Shown: piece by piece, positions 12,486 to 23,575 of the stretch
How the letters are laid out: each line of letters starts with the position of its first letter
How positions within the stretch are numbered: position 1 is the stretch's first letter
Position numbers and translations under genes: made by a program
Notes under the pieces: generated by a model
What the model saw: the letters and a program-made list of their open reading frames with translations, nothing else
Databases searched by the model: none
Told to the model about the DNA's origin: nothing
NCBI GenBank assembly: GCA_034440575.1
Contig: JAOTOL010001468.1
Span: forward strand, 330,501 to 394,500
DNA: 64,000 nucleotides
Direction of reading: 5' to 3'
Source of the DNA: Imbricaverruca yamaguchii
Lineage: Eukaryota > Arthropoda > Thecostraca > Neoverrucidae

Positions 12486-13955
12486 GGACGGGGTGCACAG
12501 TGTACTTGTCAGGACGGGATCCAGGTGGGGTGCACAGTGTACTGGTCAGGATGGGATCCAGGTGGGGTATACAGTGTACTGGTCAGGACGGGATCCAGGT
12601 GGGGTGTACAGTGTGCTGGTCAGGACGGGATTCAGGTGGGGTACAGTGTACTGGTCAGGACGGGATCCAGTGGGGTGTACAGTGTGGTGTACAGTGTGCT
12701 GGTCAGGACGGGATCCAGTGGGGTGGTGTACTGGTCAGGACGGGATCCAGGTGGGGTGTACAGTGTGCTGGTCAGGACGGGATTCAGGTGGGGTGTACAG
12801 TGTGCTGGTAGGACGTGACGGGATCCAGGTGGGGTGCACAGTGTACTGGTCAGGACGGGATCCAGGTGGGGTGCACAGTGTACTGGTCAGGACGGGATCC
12901 AGGTGGGGTGCACAGTGTACTGGTCAGGACGGGATCCAGGTGGGGTGTACAGTGTACTGGTCAGGACGGGATCCAGGTGGGGTGTACAGTGTACTGGTCA
13001 GGACGGGATCCAGGTGGGGTGCACAGTGTACTGGTCAGGACGGGATCCAGGTGGGGTGCACAGTGTACTGGTCAGGACGGGATCCAGATGGGGTGTACAG
13101 TGTACTGGTCAGGACGGGATCCAGGTGGGGTGTACAGTGTGCTGGTCAGGACGGGATTCAGGTGGGGTGTACAGTGTGCTGGTCAGGACGGAATTCAGGT
13201 GGGGTGCACAGTGTACTGGTCAGGACGGGATTCAGGTGGGGTGTACAGTGTACTGGTCAGGACGGGATCCAGGTGGGGTGTACAGTGTGCTGGTCAGGAC
13301 GGAATCCAGGTGGGGTGCACAGTGTACTGGTCAGGACACAGGGGTGGGACTGGTCAGGAGGGATCAGTGGGGTGTACAGTGTACTGGTAGGACAGGTGGG
13401 GAGTTGGGTAGTGGGGGTAAGTGGCTAGGAGGTGCTGCGGAGGTTCAGGTGGGGTGTACAGTGTACTGGTCAGGACGGGATCCAGGTGGGGTGTACAGTG
13501 TGCTGGTCAGGACGGGATTCAGGTGGGGTGTACAGTGTGCTGGTCAGGACGGGATCCAGGTGGGGTGTACAGTGTACTGGTCAGGACGGGATCCAGGTGG
13601 GGTGCACAGTGTACTGGTCAGGACGGAATCCAGGTGGGGTGCACAGTGTACTGGTCAGGACGGGATCCAGGTGGGGTGCACAGTGTACTGGTCAGGACGG
13701 GATCCAGGTGGGGTGTACAGTGTACTGGTCAGGACGGGATCCAGGTGGGGTGTACAGTGTGCTGGTCAGGACGGGATTCAGGTGGGGTGTACAGTGTACT
13801 GGTCAGAACGGGATCCAGGTGGGGTGTACAGTGTACTGGTCAGGACGGGATCCAGGTGGGGTGTACAGTGTGCTGGTCAGGACGGGATCCAGGTGGGGTG
13901 TACAGTGTGCTGGTCAGGACGGGATCCAGGTGGGGTGTACAGTGTACTGGTCAGG
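12486..13955. repeat. 37-bp minisatellite, about 39 units
   Basis: The units carry GGGATCCAGGTGGGG and ACAGTGTACTGGTCAGGAC, with C/T variation (GTGTACAG or GTGCACAG). The irregular section 13330-13440 interrupts the array. Because 37 is not a multiple of three and the unit has no stop in any forward frame, all three frames stay open; they are not genes. Confidence 0.95.
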
Positions 13956-14431
13956 CCAGTGCATCTCCTATAGTGGTGCATCTCAGAGTTGAGAGTCGCG
14001 CGTAGCATGGACTCAATTTTGTGAGCGGGGATCCATTACTGCAGGTATCTGGCTGTTTACATTTTGTACATCTGGCCGTTTGGTGGGTGTCGCATAGTGA
14101 GTGCGCTGCACATGCAGGCATTTTGCACCGGTCTTGCAGCCGAAAAGGCTTACAGCCTATGCCGGAAAGCACTTTCTTCTGAATTGTATTGAAGGCATAC
14201 GACAGATCTTCAGTCAAACCCGTGTGTATAGTTCTTGACCAAGCGGAGTGCACCATGTGGCCGTGAGACCCGTGCATTTGTCTTGATATGGCACACCTGA
14301 GCTTCCAGCTGGAAGTGCGACAACCGCCAAATTTGGTGGCTGGATGGTGGACTGACATCCGGTCGCAGCGTTATTATGTGACTGGGTGTCTGGGTCCGGA
14401 TGTGCTGCACGCACACGTATTTTGTACGCAT

Positions 14432-16350
14432 GTTTTTCACCAACTGGGTTCGGACTGACTTCGCCCGAACCAAGCTTACCTAACTTAGTCCAACCTGGCC
14501 GAACAAGACCTGACACGGAGTGTCTTGACTTGACCTGGCTTGACTTGACCTGGCTTGACTTGACCTGACCTGTTCTTTCCTGGCCTTTGACGCAAATTTA
14601 CAAATTTACAGAAGCCCAATGACCTAAAACTGACGGATAGTTCACGACCTGAAACCTAAGGGTATTCGATCGGGCTACACCTATGGATGCTCGATCGCGC
14701 CACACCTATAGATGCTCAATCGCCAAAACCAATGGATTTTCGATCGCCGCAACCTGTGGATACTTGTTCGAATTACACCTATGGGTATTTATCGCCTGCG
14801 AGTGATGCTGTCCTTTGGTGTTCCATTTCTGTCGGTGAACGATTTCACCTTTGTATTGATTGGTGCAGAAGTGTACTGGATAAGGCTTTTGACAACGCAT
14901 CCGCCCAGCAACGTGGTGGCTATCGCTCGTACCGTTCGATACTCTGCGGCGCCTCGGTCAAAACAAATGAAAGCGCCTCCTCTCGGCTGCTCGGTGCACT
15001 CCATCTCGCCGATCACACACAACACAGCTGACTCCGTGTTGGACACACATTTGAGCACATTTCAGGTGCGCTTCGTGTGGCATAAGCTGTGACTATGCCC
15101 AACCGCAAAATGGCGGCCGAAAGCTTGCACGGTTAGCTAATTGGTGGCGATAGTGGCATTTGTGGACGTTTGGTACGTGCTTATGCACTGCGTCCCCGCA
15201 TCAGTAGTTCGAGTCACAGCCCATACCAAGAGGGGTGTGACCTTGATGTCTCATGAAAGAATGCGCCGTTCAGGGATCCATCCGAACGTGGGTCGACAGC
15301 TCGGTCGATAGCTGGGTGTGGTTCACTCTTATAGCCGCCGGGCACGTGCATCTAACTTCGGTTGGGTACCTCCGAGTCACCAGTGTTACGGGCAATAGCC
15401 ACCAAGATGGGTGGCCGGGTAGCTTTTGACCGGGGCTATCCGAAAACGCTGGGGCGGGAATGACCGAGTGGTTAAGGTGTCGGGCTATGGGTACCAAAGG
15501 TCCCGGGTTCGACACTGGCGCCACTCAGGACATTTCCCAATCCCGCGGCCCACCGGCGAACCAGTGTCGGCGGCGCCATTAGCCGTGGATTTGCATAAAG
15601 TGCGTCGTGAATCACCCAATAAACAACAATAATAATATCCGGAAACGTTCAGCTCGTAGAGGTAGGCACCAAGGCGTGAGCGTCATGTACATGCAATATT
15701 TCTGCAGCCATTTTGCAGTTAAGCATAACTACCGTTTATGCCACACGGAATGCATCAGAAATGTATTCGAGATGTTTGTCGCGCACGGGGTCAGCCGTGC
15801 TGTGTGGTGTGGTGTGGTGTGGGTCGGTGATGTGGAATGCACAGGTCAGCCGAGTGGCGTTTGTATTTGTTTTGACCGGAGCCTCCAAGATTTTCCGACG
15901 GCACATGCGATAGCCACCAAGTTGCTGGGCGGGTACGTTGTCAAGAGGCTTAACCAGTAAAATTATCCACTAATTAATACAAAAGTAAAGTTGCTCACTA
16001 ATATCAATGGAACATCAAAGGACAAGATCCCTCGCATTTGGTGGATGCTCCTACGCTTTATGCAATCACATGTCCATAGGTTTTTGCGATCGAGCATCCG
16101 CAGGTGTGGCGCGATCGCCTACACTGAGGCTTCAGACGATGAGCTATCGGTAAGTTTTAGGTCACCGTGTTTCTTTAATAATTTTTGTTACGCTAGGTTA
16201 GATCAGTTCAGTTCAGATCTGGTCAGGTCAGGTCAGGTTAGGTCACGTCAGGTTGAGTTAAGTTAGGTCAGGTCAGGTTCTGCCAGGATGAATTAAGTTA
16301 GATAAGTTTAGTTCGGGTGAAGACAGTTCGAACCCGTTTGGTGAAAAACC
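14432..16350. mobile_element. Foldback element 1 (long inverted repeat)
   Basis: The arms are 14432-15122 and 15702-16350 in opposite orientation. Matching landmarks are TTTTTCACCAA with GGGTTCG at the outer ends, GACCTAAAACT, GATGCTCGATCGCG, GTCCTTTG.TGTTCCATT, CCGCCCAGCAAC.TGGTGGC and GCAAAATGGC at the inner ends. Identity is imperfect with many substitutions, so the element is old. The spacer of about 580 bp carries a SINE. No transposase was found. Confidence 0.85.
15455..15640 (+). mobile_element. tRNA-derived SINE of a second family
   Basis: The head has the A box TGACCGAGTGGTTAAGG (type II tRNA, Ser/Leu-like) and B box GGTTCGACACT, with an unrelated body and a tail CCCAATAAACAACAATAATAAT. 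Because of the long A-B region and the repetitive tail it is a SINE, not a tRNA. It lies wholly in the spacer of the foldback element 14432-16350. Confidence 0.7.
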
Positions 16351-16879
16351 ATCCATTGTCTAAAATCCGCGAGACATTTCTATGATTTTGAACACACCAG
16401 CATTATCGGGAATATGTGTTCATCTAGTAAAATGGAAACTCATCGACAGACGCAGAGACAGACATCCTCACCCCGATCCACACGTAGATCCAGAGTTTCG
16501 AACTAGCAGTTCTCAAAGAGCTGCAAAGTGGAACGAACACAAGTGGGGATAGACATATTTGTTTTTGTGTTCTCTTCGGGATGAGGGAGATAAGTTTTTT
16601 TTTCAGGAATGAAAAGGGGAATAAACCGAAATACGTTAACAGTCATTGCTGTTCATAAAAGACATTTTCAAACCATTGACCACATCTCAAGCTCCATATC
16701 ACTGTAGTTCAGGTTGATAGCTATCACCTATCGGTGAAGTGGGACCAGATGGAATTATGTACAGGGAAAGCGGAACTGGTCTTGTCAAACAATGAACACA
16801 TAACTTCCTGGCAGCCAAGCGAGCTACGGAGAACAACTCTTAATATTGAAGAACAGTTCGGACTCGTGGATATATCCAC

Positions 16880-17935
16880 CAGTCCGAACGAGTCACTGGG
16901 CCATCATAGGTCAAATTCGACCAGATCAGGTGGGACTCAGATATTGACACATATATCAGGACCTGTACAAGATAGAAACAAATGGCTCAGGCTATTTGAC
17001 AGTCCTTGAAATGCGCTACCGACAATAGGCGGTGTAATTTAAGGTCAGGCCAACCGAAACTCAGGTCAAGGTCATGAAGTCATGACCTCAGGTCAAAGCC
17101 TACGGAGGCCATGTAAGGTATCAATCGACACGTCTTGACGATACAAGCACAATGACGGTAATTTCAGCCTTCTAGCTCAATTCAGTGCGATGTAATGCGC
17201 ACACATGTGTAGTGATCTCAGGTGACCTCAGAGACCTTGGTGAGGTCACTGAGCAAAAATGTCAGCGCTAGCATTGAGCATAGCTTCCATCTACATGCCA
17301 CAACCGTTGTGAGATCATTCCGAGCGCAAATATGTAACTAGGAAACATTTGTAGATTTTACCACAGCCCTATAATGAGAATCCATGGCAGCGACCTGACC
17401 TAAGGCCAATGCTACGAAAAAAACCGATATACATATTATGGTCCGTGATGAGATCATGACTTGCTATAAGTTTGAAATCAATCAATCAATTTTGAGTTTT
17501 AAAGTTTTCTTCAATTTTCCTTTTCCAATGGGTAGAGCAGCCCGAGATAGCCAGAATCTTCTATTTGAACTGCAATTGACAAATATGCAACATTTATGTG
17601 TAGTCAAAAACTTTAAAAAAAAATAAAAAATTACCCTGGCACGCTTTGTGGCATCCCTAAAGATAAGCAAACGCTGAAAGTTTCATTAAAATATCTGCAT
17701 CCGTTAAAGCGTGACGAATGGTTGAACTATTTTGGAGGTGACCTCACTTGACCTAGACTAACTCGTTGACCCTAGATGATCTGACTTCAAAATTTTGAAA
17801 CAACATGTCAAATTGTTGTGGGAAAAGGTATGCCAAATTTGGGCACGCTGCCCGCGCCGTTCGTCCGCTATCCGCGAAAAACCTGAGGGGGGGGGCGGTT
17901 GAAGACCCCCCCCCCCCCCGAGATGGGACGGGTTA
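16880..17935. repeat. Dispersed repeat family B, segments 1 and 2 joined
   Basis: The copy carries segment 1 (16890-17480) followed directly by segment 2 (17505-17935), ending in a C-run at 17905-17920 only 65 bp from the donor of the NCX exon at 18000. Confidence 0.75.
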
Positions 17936-17999
17936 ATGTAGGTGCCCGTGCGACCCAGGCGAGACGACAAACCACAGCCTCGAATGACAGTTGACTCAC

Positions 18000-18171
18000 T
18001 TCCCGGGATCGACCCTGAACTTGCTGTTGGTGAAGTAGTGGTAGAGGGCGGCCATGCTCCAGGCGATGCCGATGCCGAGGAAGACGTTGACGCCGTTGGA
18101 GCCGGTGACGTTGCCGACCGACGCGTCGGCGTAGCTGTCCTGCACGGCGGCCACTTTGCTGGCAAACGTGT
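18000..18171 (-). CDS. NCX: NCX exon: second part of alpha-2 repeat
   Basis: The exon is 172 nt, entering in phase 1 and leaving in phase 2. It encodes (D)TFASKVAAVQDSYAD, ASVGNVTGSNGVNVFLGIG, IAWSMAALYHY and KFRVDPG. This is the conserved SLC8 segment completing alpha-2 (DTFASK, GNVTGSN.VNVFLG). The first Asp codon is split with the upstream alternative exons and completes the GTSVPD ion-site motif. The donor is AA followed by GTGAGT at 17999, which makes Asn with the T at 11183. The acceptor is GTCGCGCAG ending at 18172, with a poor pyrimidine tract. The intron side of this acceptor runs straight into a 22-bp minisatellite. One oddity is Gly in GSNGVN, where the family usually has Ala. Confidence 0.95.
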
Positions 18172-18191
18172 CTGCGCGACACCAGCACACA

Positions 18192-19032
18192 AGTGTGACG
18201 GAGCCGTCACGGCAGCATAAGGGTGTGACGGAACCGTCACGGCATCACAAGGGTGTGACGGCGACGTGACACGGATGTGACGACGACGAGATACGAGTGT
18301 GACGACGTGACGTGACACGGTTGTGACGGTGACGTGACACGGGTATGACGGTGACGTGACACGGGTGTGACGGCGACGTGACACGGGTGTGACGGCGACG
18401 TGACACGGGTGTGACGGTGACGTAACACGGATGTGACGGTGACGTGACACGGGTGTGACGGCGACGTGACACGGGTGTGACTACGTGACACGGGTGTGAC
18501 GGTGACGTGACACGGGTGTGACTACGTGACACGGGTGTGACGGCGACGTGACACGGGTGTGACGGTGACGTGACACGGGTGTGACGGTGACGTGACACGG
18601 GTGTGACGGTGACGTGACACGGGTGTGACGGCGACGTGACACGGGTGTGACGGCGACGTGGCACGGATGTGACGGTGACGTGACACGGGTGTGACGGTGA
18701 CGTGACACGGGTGTGACGGTGACGTGACACGGGTGTGACGGCGACGTGACACGGGTGTGACGGTGACGTGACACGGGTGTGACAGCGATGTGACACGGGT
18801 GTGACGGCGACGTGACACGGGTGTGACGGTGACGTGACACGGGTGTGACGGTGACGTGACACGGATGCGACGGCGACGAGATACAAGTGTGATGACGTGA
18901 CGTGACACGGGTGTGACGGCGACGTGACACGGGTGTGACGGCGATGTGACACGGGTGTGACGGCGACGTGACACGGGTGTGACGGCGACGTGACACGGGT
19001 GTGACGGCGACGTGACACGGGTGTGACGCCAC
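18192..19032. repeat. 22-bp minisatellite adjoining an NCX splice acceptor
   Basis: About 37 units carry GTGACACGGGTGTGACGG. The units nearest the exon (18195-18240) are altered to perfect GTGACGG-NN-CCGTCAC palindromes. All three minus frames are open as artefacts. Confidence 0.95.
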
Positions 19033-20559
19033 CGTCACGACACAGCAGGACCGTGACCGGCGGCGCCGCTCCAGTTCGAGTGCGCACGACGCGCAACGCG
19101 CTGCCGGCGCCATCGAGGCTGAAGGCTGAAGGTTGGAGGCTGGCGGCTGAAGGCTGAGGCGCGGCCAGCAACGCGTCGCGACACCACAACTGTGTCTGTA
19201 GTGTCGCCGGCAATTTTTAGCTCGTGGCGGCGAGCTGTTTGGCATCAGCACGCTAGCCCCGGCCGGGCCGTTTGGCACCGTGCCACGTCTGGCTGCTGGC
19301 ACTGGCACGAGCTTCACCCGGCGGCAACACGCGTGACAGCCGTGCGAGAGCACAGGCTGACGCAGCACAGGCCGTGCGAGAGCACAGGCTGACGCACTGT
19401 CACCGGACGTGGTGAGGTGGTCTGAGCACCGTCTCACCGAGCGGATCACCACGGCGACAGTGCTCGACAGGCCTAACTGTGACACATTACTACCCGACCC
19501 CAGTTTCGTCAACACTCTTAGACAAGGTCAGAGACGGATCCAGAGATGTGTCGCGGAACTATGAACGCCCGGCTGATTTAAGAATTTGGACCACCGGTGG
19601 GGCCTTGTTGAAATTTGGAATGCGTGTGAGAACTCTCCAAATGTGAGTTCGAAACACAAATTCACGCCGGATTAATCATTATCATCCTGGGCGCCAATGG
19701 TAGTTCGTCTGAGCAGAGCAATTCAACAATGATGGGCTCCACAGAAACCTTATGAAAAAATACGAAACAGTATAGTCCAATCGACAGAAACAAGGAGGGG
19801 GCACTGCAGGCACGTAGCTTTCCATAGAAGGGGGTGCCCCTTTAGCTGAGAAAGGCGCCCATTAAGGAAGGATCCACTCTCAACGGCATTTTCAACGAAG
19901 CCCTTTTCAGAGGAATAGCCGGCCCTTTGAGACGAAAAGGTACCCTTCAGTATGCTCGAGTTCCCCCAAAGGCATTTCTAGACTCGCCACTGTGAAGTCC
20001 TACCCGGACGCTGAACACCCTTCCTGGACTATGCCCTGGATCCGCTCCGGAATGACCTTGCAGTTTGCATCATTATCGTTCCACAAAGTCAGTCCATCAC
20101 AGTCCAGCTGTAGAGAACTAACACAGATACAAACACAAGACACATCCGATGGCGAAAAGCACGATTGCATGCATAGCGCACACTGGCACACTCATCTGCA
20201 CGTGCAGACATGCATGCAGTGCAAGCAGACATGCATCAGCGGCATCCACTGTGGGAGGTGTGCGGAAGAAGGGGAGAGGTAGGGGGGGGGGGGGTACATG
20301 GTCGCCTCTGTATCGTTTGCATTACATGGCAAGTACTTGATGGAAGAGGCACGTCTCCGAGGGTGACGGACAGCCATAGCATGCACGTTGGCGGAAGTGG
20401 TCAGTCCATGAGGAGTGCCGGCAGGCAGCTGCTGGCCGAGAGCGTTTCCTGCAGACTTGCGGTTGGTGTTGGTAAATAGTGTGGTGGCAAGCGGGTCGGG
20501 GAAGTGTGCGAATGCCATATGTATCACCAGGAGTGGCCGACAGACGACCAGCCGACTGT

Positions 20560-21130
20560 TCAGTACAGGGTAGCATGGTCTGGGTATGGTGCCAGGCCGG
20601 GGTGTCATGACCTGGGTATGGTACCAGGGTGGCGCGACATGACTTGGGTATGGTGCCAGGGTGGCGTGACATGACCTGGGTATAGTGCCAGGCCGGCGTG
20701 ACATGACCTAGGTAGTGTCGTGCCGGCGTGACATGACCAGGACACAGTGACATGTTAGAGTAACATGGCCTGGGTACAGAGCCAAACCAGCGTGACATGA
20801 CCTGGGTAAAGTGTCAGGACAGCGTAGAATGACTTGGGCACAACGCCATGCCAGGGTAGCGTGACCTGGGTACAGCATCATGATATCGTGACGTGGCCTT
20901 GGTGCCGTACCATGTCAGCGTGACATGACCTGGGTACAGCACCATGCCAGCGTGACATGACCTGGGTACAGCACCATGCCAGCGTGACATGACCTGGGTA
21001 CAGCACCATGCCACCGTGACATGACCTGTGTACAGCACCATGCCAGCGTGACATGACCTGGGTACGGCACCATGTCAGCGCGACATGACCTGGGTACGGC
21101 ACCATGTCAGCGCGACATGACCTGGGTGCA
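20560..21130. repeat. 32-bp minisatellite adjoining an NCX splice donor
   Basis: About 18 units carry GTGACATGACCTGGGTA and CACCATGCCAG. The unit at 21113-21144 runs over the donor of alternative exon c at 21134. Confidence 0.9.
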
Positions 21131-21134
21131 GTAC

Positions 21135-21293
21135 CTGGCACGCTGGTGCCCAGAGCCACCACCGAGATGGCGGTGACGCTGTCTCGCAGGCCGACAGTAC
21201 AGCCGAAATGAGAGGCCAGGTCGCCGATGACGGCCGTCAGCATGCCGATCAGCACGATCGACACAACGAAACACGGGTAGCCACTGCGGAGCT
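21135..21293 (-). CDS. NCX: NCX alternative alpha-2 exon c
   Basis: Third 159-nt alpha-2 exon, nearest the next constitutive exon. It encodes ELRSGYPCFVVSIVLIG, MLTAVIGDLASHFGC, TVGLRDSVTAISV and VALGTSVP. The first residues (split Glu, Leu, Arg) differ from the DVY of the other two. SLC8 proteins I know often have Glu here as well. The acceptor is GCCGGCAG ending at 21294. Branch-point-like TTAAC lies about 15 nt upstream, and a strong inverted repeat begins 20 nt from the exon. The donor is CCAG followed by GTACTG. A 32-bp minisatellite abuts the donor, and its first unit overlaps it. Copies a and c are closer to each other than to b. All ion-site motifs are intact. Confidence 0.91.
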
Positions 21294-21311
21294 CTGCCGG
21301 CGGCCAGTTAA

Positions 21312-21367
21312 GGTGACCACACCGGTGGGGTGGTCACATTAACCGTGACCACCCCACCGGTGGTCAC
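21312..21367. promoter_or_regulatory. Intronic hairpin 20 nt before alternative exon c
   Basis: An inverted repeat has arms at 21313-21337 and 21345-21367, separated by a 7-nt loop. Pairing covers 23 bp with one 2-nt bulge, and the stem is GC-rich (ACCGGTGGGGTGG core). In the NCX transcript it would fold immediately upstream of the branch-point-like TTAAC and the acceptor of exon c. A partial duplicate of the acceptor side lies at about 21385-21420. A role in exon choice is inferred only from position. Confidence 0.7.
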
Positions 21368-22852
21368 AGTTAATGTGACCACTATGCAGCTCCTCCAGCG
21401 GCCAGCCAATGTGACCACATTAGTGTTGGATCGACTGTTTAATGCCAGCTGGGCTACGGAGTCCTGTAATGACAGGTTTTCTGTTAGTGGCGGGCAGTAG
21501 CAGGCGGGACCTGTTGGTGTGATTTTAGTCAGAGGGATCTGATTGTTAGTGCTCTAGATACTGCGGTCCAGTTAGTGAGAGAACTGTCTGTGAGGGCTAC
21601 GCAATTGAGAACGGAATCATGCACGATATATTTATAGTGTTTTCCGTGTCTTGTGTGTGGGTATTCTATGCTGTGTCAAATAAAATAAGAGACATATAGT
21701 GGGGATCCAATATGCTCAGGAAGCCCATCTCCTCGTGAATGGGGTGGGAGATGGACGGATATAACGCGAAGCTCGACCAGATCCTTCAGAAAAAGATGTA
21801 AGGCGGGACCTTCGTTTCCTCTTCACTTATTTTTCAACACGTTACTGGAATCATTCTGCTAGCTGCTTAGGGACAGGTGCGAAGGACCTTCATGAATGAG
21901 GAGTTGCAGATAAGTGGCTCATCAGGCTGATCGTAGCTGCACCTATGGCATGGTGACCTACACGACCCCATGACCCGCACAAGGTCATCCTCGTGGCGTG
22001 ATGGTTTATGGTTAGCCTGAGGTGAGCGAGGCACCACGTGATGCCTAACACGAGAAGCAGACATTATAGCGGGAAGCAGATATATTATGGCGGGAAGCAG
22101 AAACGTCCCTGGTTGTTGAGTTTGATGTTTCGCGACGGTCTTTGATCACATCTGTTTTCCAAGTCTTGCAAGACACTCTGGTGAGGACTGATAACCAAAC
22201 TCGAGGATCTCAAAGTGCATGGAAGGTCTTCGGAGAGGAGATGCCGTCGATCGATGCAGCTCAGGAAGATGTATATGTCAGCGCGTTCAGTAGAGTGGTT
22301 ACGCACACAACTCATGCGAGGGCGGCCATCACTGTTAGTCGCAGACCTCGGTCGCTTGCACTCCAGGAGTGTGATGCAGCGTTCGCTGTTGGCACAGGTG
22401 GGCTATGGAGGATAAACCGTGGATAATCACAGGAATCGAGAAGCACTACGTACGCGCGCGCGACACGTCACGGCAACGACACAGACTGACTACAGGGACG
22501 GAGTCCAAGCAGCCTACGAAGCATTGATAGGAGTCCGACATCTCGCCGTGTGTTTGCTTAGTGCGGTTGTGTCCCGTAGAATGGACACACACCACAGGCA
22601 CAATTTTTTCGTCGCAAACGTGTGACCAAGCGGCGTTAGCAGATAGGCGTCAAATGTGAATTAACCGACGGCGAGCCTGTGCTCATTCCATTGCTTTGTG
22701 TTGCGGTGAATTCTACAGAAGACGTCACGGTTAGCGCCCGCGTCGACACCTGTTAAGCCAGCTCAGGACGGTACAGAGAACAGACAAGCGCGGCCGACGG
22801 CGACCGGGTCGCCAGACGGCGTCCGGGTCGCCAGACGGCGTCCTCAACCTAC

Positions 22853-23011
22853 CTGGCACGGAGGTGCCCAGCGCCACAAACGTAATGGCATTGATGGTGT
22901 CTTTAAGGCCTATCGTGCAGCCGAAATGCGAGGCCACGTCGCCAATGACGGCCGTGAGCAACCCGATGGCGATGATGGCGAACACAAACGTGAGGTAGCC
23001 GGAGTACACGT
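22853..23011 (-). CDS. NCX: NCX alternative alpha-2 exon b
   Basis: Second of the three 159-nt alpha-2 exons, phase 1 at both ends. It encodes DVYSGYLTFVFAIIAIG, LLTAVIGDVASHFGC, TIGLKDTINAITF and VALGTSVP. It is the most divergent of the three in the first helix (LTFVFAIIA against PCFVVSI) and after the re-entrant part (DTINAITF against DSVTAIS). The invariant core GD.ASHFGCT and GTSVP is intact, so it looks functional rather than decayed. The acceptor is CCCTCGCAG ending at 23012. The donor is CCAG followed by GTAGGT, the best donor of the set. Just inside the downstream intron (about 22799-22842) a roughly 20-bp sequence is repeated about twice. The intron to exon a is 564 bp, too long for simple steric exclusion to explain mutually exclusive use. 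Confidence 0.92.
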
Positions 23012-23575
23012 CTGCGAGGGCGACAGACGCCACAGGGTCACCGCGGATACCTTTCGAAAGACGGGGCCCGCGGAACCACTGCGGACGCCGGAAACGGCGC
23101 GGCAGGCGGGGACGGGCAAAACGGCTCGTGCTGGGCCCGACGTTACAGAGAAAAGCTGCGTGGCCCGGCTCTCGCCCTCGTCTGTGAAGCGGCTAGGCCG
23201 CTCCGGCGTGAATGCAACGGAAGTAGGGTCCACCGCGGAGTCGCGAGGGTGGGAGTGGGTGTCGGAGCGGTGGAGAGGAGGCTGCTCAGTGCGTGGGTAT
23301 CGCGTGATTGCGGAGGCCGCAGAATGCGGGGGATGGGGAGGGGAGGGGGGTACGCCGTGTCGCCGTGAACGGATCACACGGCAGACTACACACCGATGCG
23401 GGGGTGGGAACAGGGGGACGGCGAGCGCGGCCACATCCCGACCCCGACACGCCGGGTGAAGCGAAATCAAAGAAACAGGGAAGAGCACAAGTGAGAGGCC
23501 GCCACCCGGACGGTCGGCGAGTGCTGGCCGACCGTGGCGCCGCCTGGAGTCGCGCCGGTGCTGCCACCTGGGTAC

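Larger units (their letters stand above)
11184..17999 (-). other. NCX intron before the terminal exon
   Basis: This 6.8-kb intron runs from donor GTGAGT at 17999 to acceptor CCCACAG at 11184. In plus order it holds unremarkable GC-rich sequence (11190-12480), a 37-bp minisatellite (12486-13955), a foldback element with a SINE in its spacer (14432-16350), weakly characterised sequence (16355-16880) and a dispersed repeat (16880-17935). No exon-like sequence was recognised in it. Confidence 0.85.
18172..21134 (-). other. NCX intron between alternative exon c and the next exon
   Basis: The 3.0-kb intron has a minisatellite at each end: 32-bp units at the donor side and 22-bp units at the acceptor side. 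Between about 19035 and 20560 I see no recognisable element apart from a G-run at 20283-20294 and low-complexity CA/TG-rich sequence around 20150-20240. Confidence 0.85.

Noticed and set aside
12493..13973. Long plus-strand open frames (up to 379 codons)
   Set aside because: They are translations of the 37-bp minisatellite in three frames; the peptide repeats the same 37 residues whichever frame is read.
15455..15540. Functional tRNA-Ser or tRNA-Leu gene
   Set aside because: The head resembles one, but the sequence continues into a SINE body and an AT-rich tail and lies in a foldback spacer.
18245..19515. Long minus-strand frames rich in Ser, His and Val
   Set aside because: They are read-through of the stop-free 22-bp minisatellite inside an NCX intron.
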